Shown in pieces: positions 61,396-64,000 of a stretch of DNA of 64,000 nucleotides. A program made the translations under genes and the position numbers. This stretch comes from Setophaga petechia (lineage: Eukaryota > Chordata > Aves > Passeriformes > Parulidae). Location: NCBI GenBank assembly GCA_024362935.1, contig JANCRA010000012.1, forward strand, positions 2,356,001-2,420,000. The letters run 5' to 3'. Within the stretch, counting starts at the first letter, position 1; the number at the start of each line of letters is the position of its first letter. A model generated the notes under the pieces. That model did no database searches and was not told where the DNA came from. It was given only the letters and a program-made list of their open reading frames with translations.

Positions 61396-62643
61396 CCTGA
61401 CTTACCTCTGGGCCCAGCAAGATCATGACACAGATCCTCCTGAGAACTGTGTGAAAGCATGTGGAAAAGAAGGAGGTGGTTTGTGACAGGCAAAATGGCT
61501 TCAACATGGGCAAACTGTGCCTGACAAATTTGATAGCATTCTATGACCTGGGTTACAGTGTTGGTGGATAAAGGAAGAGCAACCAATATCATCTGCCTGG
61601 ACTTGTTTGACATTGTCCCACATGGTATAGTTGTCTAAACTGGAGAGACATGAATTTGATAGATAGACCACTCAGCAGATATGGAATTGGCTGGATGGTT
61701 GCACTCAAAGAGCTGCAGTGAATGGCACGATGTCCAAGTGGAGACCACTGGTGTTCCTCAGGGATCACTACTGAAACCAGCACTTTTTAACATTTCTGTT
61801 GATGACATGGATAGTGGAATTGAGTGCACCCTCTGCAAGTTTCCCAGTGACACCAAGCTGTGGGATGCAGACATGCTGGAGGGAAGCAATGCTATTTTGA
61901 GGAACCTGGACAGACTTGAGGGCTGGGCCTGTGCAAACCTCATGAATTTCTGCAAGGCCAAGTTCAGGGTCCTGCCCCTGGGTTGGGGAAATCCCAAACA
62001 CAAGTACAAGCTGCATGGAGAATGAATTGAGAGCAGCCCCAAGGAGGAGAACTTGGGGGCTCTTGGTTAACAAGAAAGTCAGCATGGCCCAGCAATCCAG
62101 AGTCACAGCGCAGAAAGCCAAACCTGTTCTGGGCTGTATCAGAGAAGCCTGGCCAGCAGCTTGACAGCAACATAAGATGGTTGTGGCACTGTTGGAGTAG
62201 TCCAGAGGAGGGCCATGAAGATGATGAGTGGGCTGATGCACCTCTCCTGTGAAGACAGGCTGAGAGGGTGAGGGGTGTTCTGCCTGGAAAAGAGAAGGCT
62301 TTGGGATGATCTCACTGCCTTTCCAGTACCTGAAGGAAACTAACAGGAAAGATAGGGCAAGACCATTTACAAAAGGATGTAGTGACAGGACAAGGAAGGA
62401 TAGGTTCAAATTGAAGGAGAGTAGCTTAGATTAGCTATTAGGACAAAATCTTTAGTGTGAAGGTGGTGAGGCACTGGAACAGGTTGTGCAGGGAAGCTGT
62501 GACTGAATGCCCCATCCCTGGACATGTTCAGGGTGAGGTTGGATGTGGTTTTGAGCAGCCTAGTCTAGTGGAAGGTATCCAGGGGTGCTGGAATGAGATG
62601 ATTGAGGTCCCTTCCAACCCAAACCTTTCTGTGATAGTATGAT
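61396..62643 (+). mobile_element. CR1 LINE copy, ~1.25 kb, with damaged RT frame
   Basis: Longest LINE copy here. It holds the 3' part of CR1 ORF2 and the 3' end on the plus strand. Early blocks include AAGATCATGACACAGATCC and GTGCCTGACAAATTTG. A 114-codon frame from 61,681 reads [16 protein letters not shown], the RT domain with G-V-P-Q-G-S at 61,750-61,767. It continues to ECTLCKFPSDTKL (61,825-61,863), where the catalytic F/Y-A-D-D has become F-P-S-D, losing the first aspartate. Stops and frameshifts follow. A later frame (62,457-62,642) reads RHWNRLCREAV, the family's HWNRLPREV block. It ends in GTCCCTTCCAACCCAAACC and a weak TTCTGTGATAGTATG tail. Inactive, probably within an intron of the gene starting at 56.5 kb. 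Confidence 0.94.
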
Positions 62644-63608
62644 TTACGTAATTTGCAGTGAATGGCTTTGGTGTTAGTTGACAATCACAGTTATCTTTAT
62701 GTTGCAGATGTCATTCTTTCTGCCTTCTCAATCCCACAATAATCCAGGAAGCTGTAGAAAAACTTTGCCCCTAAAATGTCTTAATTCTGTGCTGGACCTT
62801 CAAGTAGACCCATCAGAACCACTGTTCTGGTTAGGTACATGGAAACTGCCTGTGAACAGAATGATTTTAAATAAAAATCCATTAGATTTTTAGCACTTAA
62901 ACTGAATTGTTCCAGAATTTACTTTTTTATAACAAGGTATATTCATGCTAATTGCTGAACAGACCTGACTAGCATATTTCTAGTTAAACTGGATTAGGTC
63001 TGTGTGTTGACTTGGATGGAAGGACGATCTCATAAACCTGATGCTAATCTTGCTGTATCTAGAGGAATTATTAATGTGATAGCTCTGTGTCTTAGAGAAG
63101 GAATGAAGAAAGCTTAATGTTCTCTCCATACTTACTGACTGTGTTTTAAATATGTAAAAATTTGAGGAGTGAACTCCTCACATCTTTTTCCCCAGGCCTC
63201 TTGTTTATCTTCTAGATGGTTTAAGAAGAGATAGTATCTCTTTCTGACATCTAAGAGTTGTATATAAAGAAGATTTAGCTCTTAAATTCCTATGGGCATC
63301 ACTGTTTAGAATTTATGAAGGACCAGTTTTTTAAGCAACATTTGCCCTGTAGGAAAATTGTTATTGGTCAGATGTATTCAGCCACAGGGAGAAAGCAGAG
63401 AGCAGAAAATAGAAACCAAGTTGATCTGGTAAAAAAGGGTGCAACTGAAATACGAGGTGAAGTTTACCATCCTGAATCAGGACAAGTTAGTAATATTTTG
63501 CTGGGGTTTAAACTAGGCCTGCAAAGCAAATAAAAGCTTCTTCTTTCCTGAAGATACAGGGCACTTGGAATGGTTAATAGTAGAAGGGTATGATTTCCTT
63601 CAGCTGTA

Positions 63609-63647
<39 letters not shown>

Positions 63648-64000
63648 GTTTCCCTTTAATAGACATGATTATGCTCATTGCTGCTGTAAGTCCAAAATAT
63701 GCAACATCTCTCTTAAATATATCAGTAGACCACTCATTTGGCCTTCCTTAGTGTGTTGTCAAAGTGTGTGTTGAACTTACATGCTATCTTCATTTAATCA
63801 GTTTTGGACAAATTGGTATAAACTTAATGTTGGGCCTGTTGAATTGTAGGGCAATAAAAACAGTAATTTGATATCTTCTATTTCCAGTCTTGTGTGATTA
63901 AGTAGTTTAAAAGCTGTGAAAATTTTTTCTGTGCAGTTTTGACATGCACCATCAGCAACTGGAACTTTTCCCTCATGAACTAACACCTCATGTAAACTGC
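62644..64000. other. Likely intron sequence, microsatellite
   Basis: No exon or mobile element recognised to the end of the window. Contains the (TTAG)9 tract listed separately. Confidence 0.45.
63609..63644 (+). repeat. (TTAG)9 microsatellite
   Basis: Nine uninterrupted TTAG units followed by TTTG. A perfect tetranucleotide of this length is likely to be polymorphic. Confidence 0.97.

Noticed and set aside
61768..62409. 213-codon minus-strand frame
   Set aside because: Antisense shadow of the plus-strand CR1 copy.
1..64000. CRISPR arrays, bacterial operons, rRNA or novel defence-type systems
   Set aside because: No regularly spaced repeats, no gene-dense organisation, and the avian CR1/LTR content shows a vertebrate nuclear genome.

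Overview
This is vertebrate nuclear DNA, almost certainly from a bird and probably a passerine. It has no bacterial gene organisation. Most of it is AT-rich, intron- or intergenic-like sequence with only short chance open frames. Recognisable interspersed DNA is avian: several 5'-truncated CR1 LINEs ending in the family's ATTCTATG-type tail, a SINE with a tRNA-Ile-like head and a CR1 tail (the architecture I recall for passerine TguSINE1-type elements), and two solitary endogenous-retroviral LTRs. Species and chromosome cannot be told from sequence alone.

Layout. 1-52 kb is a gene-poor tract with scattered CR1 copies (about 5.2, 6.4, 17.8, 27.3, 37.6-38.5, 43.4-43.8, 48.4-48.9 kb). It also holds a diverged repeat pair (15.0-15.4 and 18.2-18.6 kb), the second copy interrupted by a minus-strand LTR (18,599-19,536). 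Other items are a TATA-plus-splice-donor arrangement at 20.09-20.15 kb, a three-copy 24-bp minisatellite (26.49 kb), a perfect 43-bp tandem duplication (31.35 kb), a plus-strand solo LTR (34,088-34,572) and the tRNA/CR1 SINE (35.53 kb). At 52.8-53.0 kb a small CpG-rich patch ends in a good splice donor.

The main landmark is a strong CpG island at about 55.74-57.26 kb. It looks like a TATA-less promoter with a non-coding first exon reading rightward (+), several candidate donors (56,778, 56,885, 56,928) and short upstream ORFs. The sequence after it (57.3-64 kb) looks like a first intron, containing an old CR1 copy of about 1.25 kb (61.4-62.6 kb) with a damaged reverse-transcriptase reading frame, and a (TTAG)9 microsatellite. 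I could not identify the gene.

I found no CRISPR array, operon, intact mobile element, tRNA or rRNA gene, or novel multi-gene system. The best leads are the promoter with its uORFs and possible alternative upstream exon, the nested repeat at 15-19.7 kb, an 11-bp-arm palindrome at 59.70 kb, and G-quadruplex candidates.
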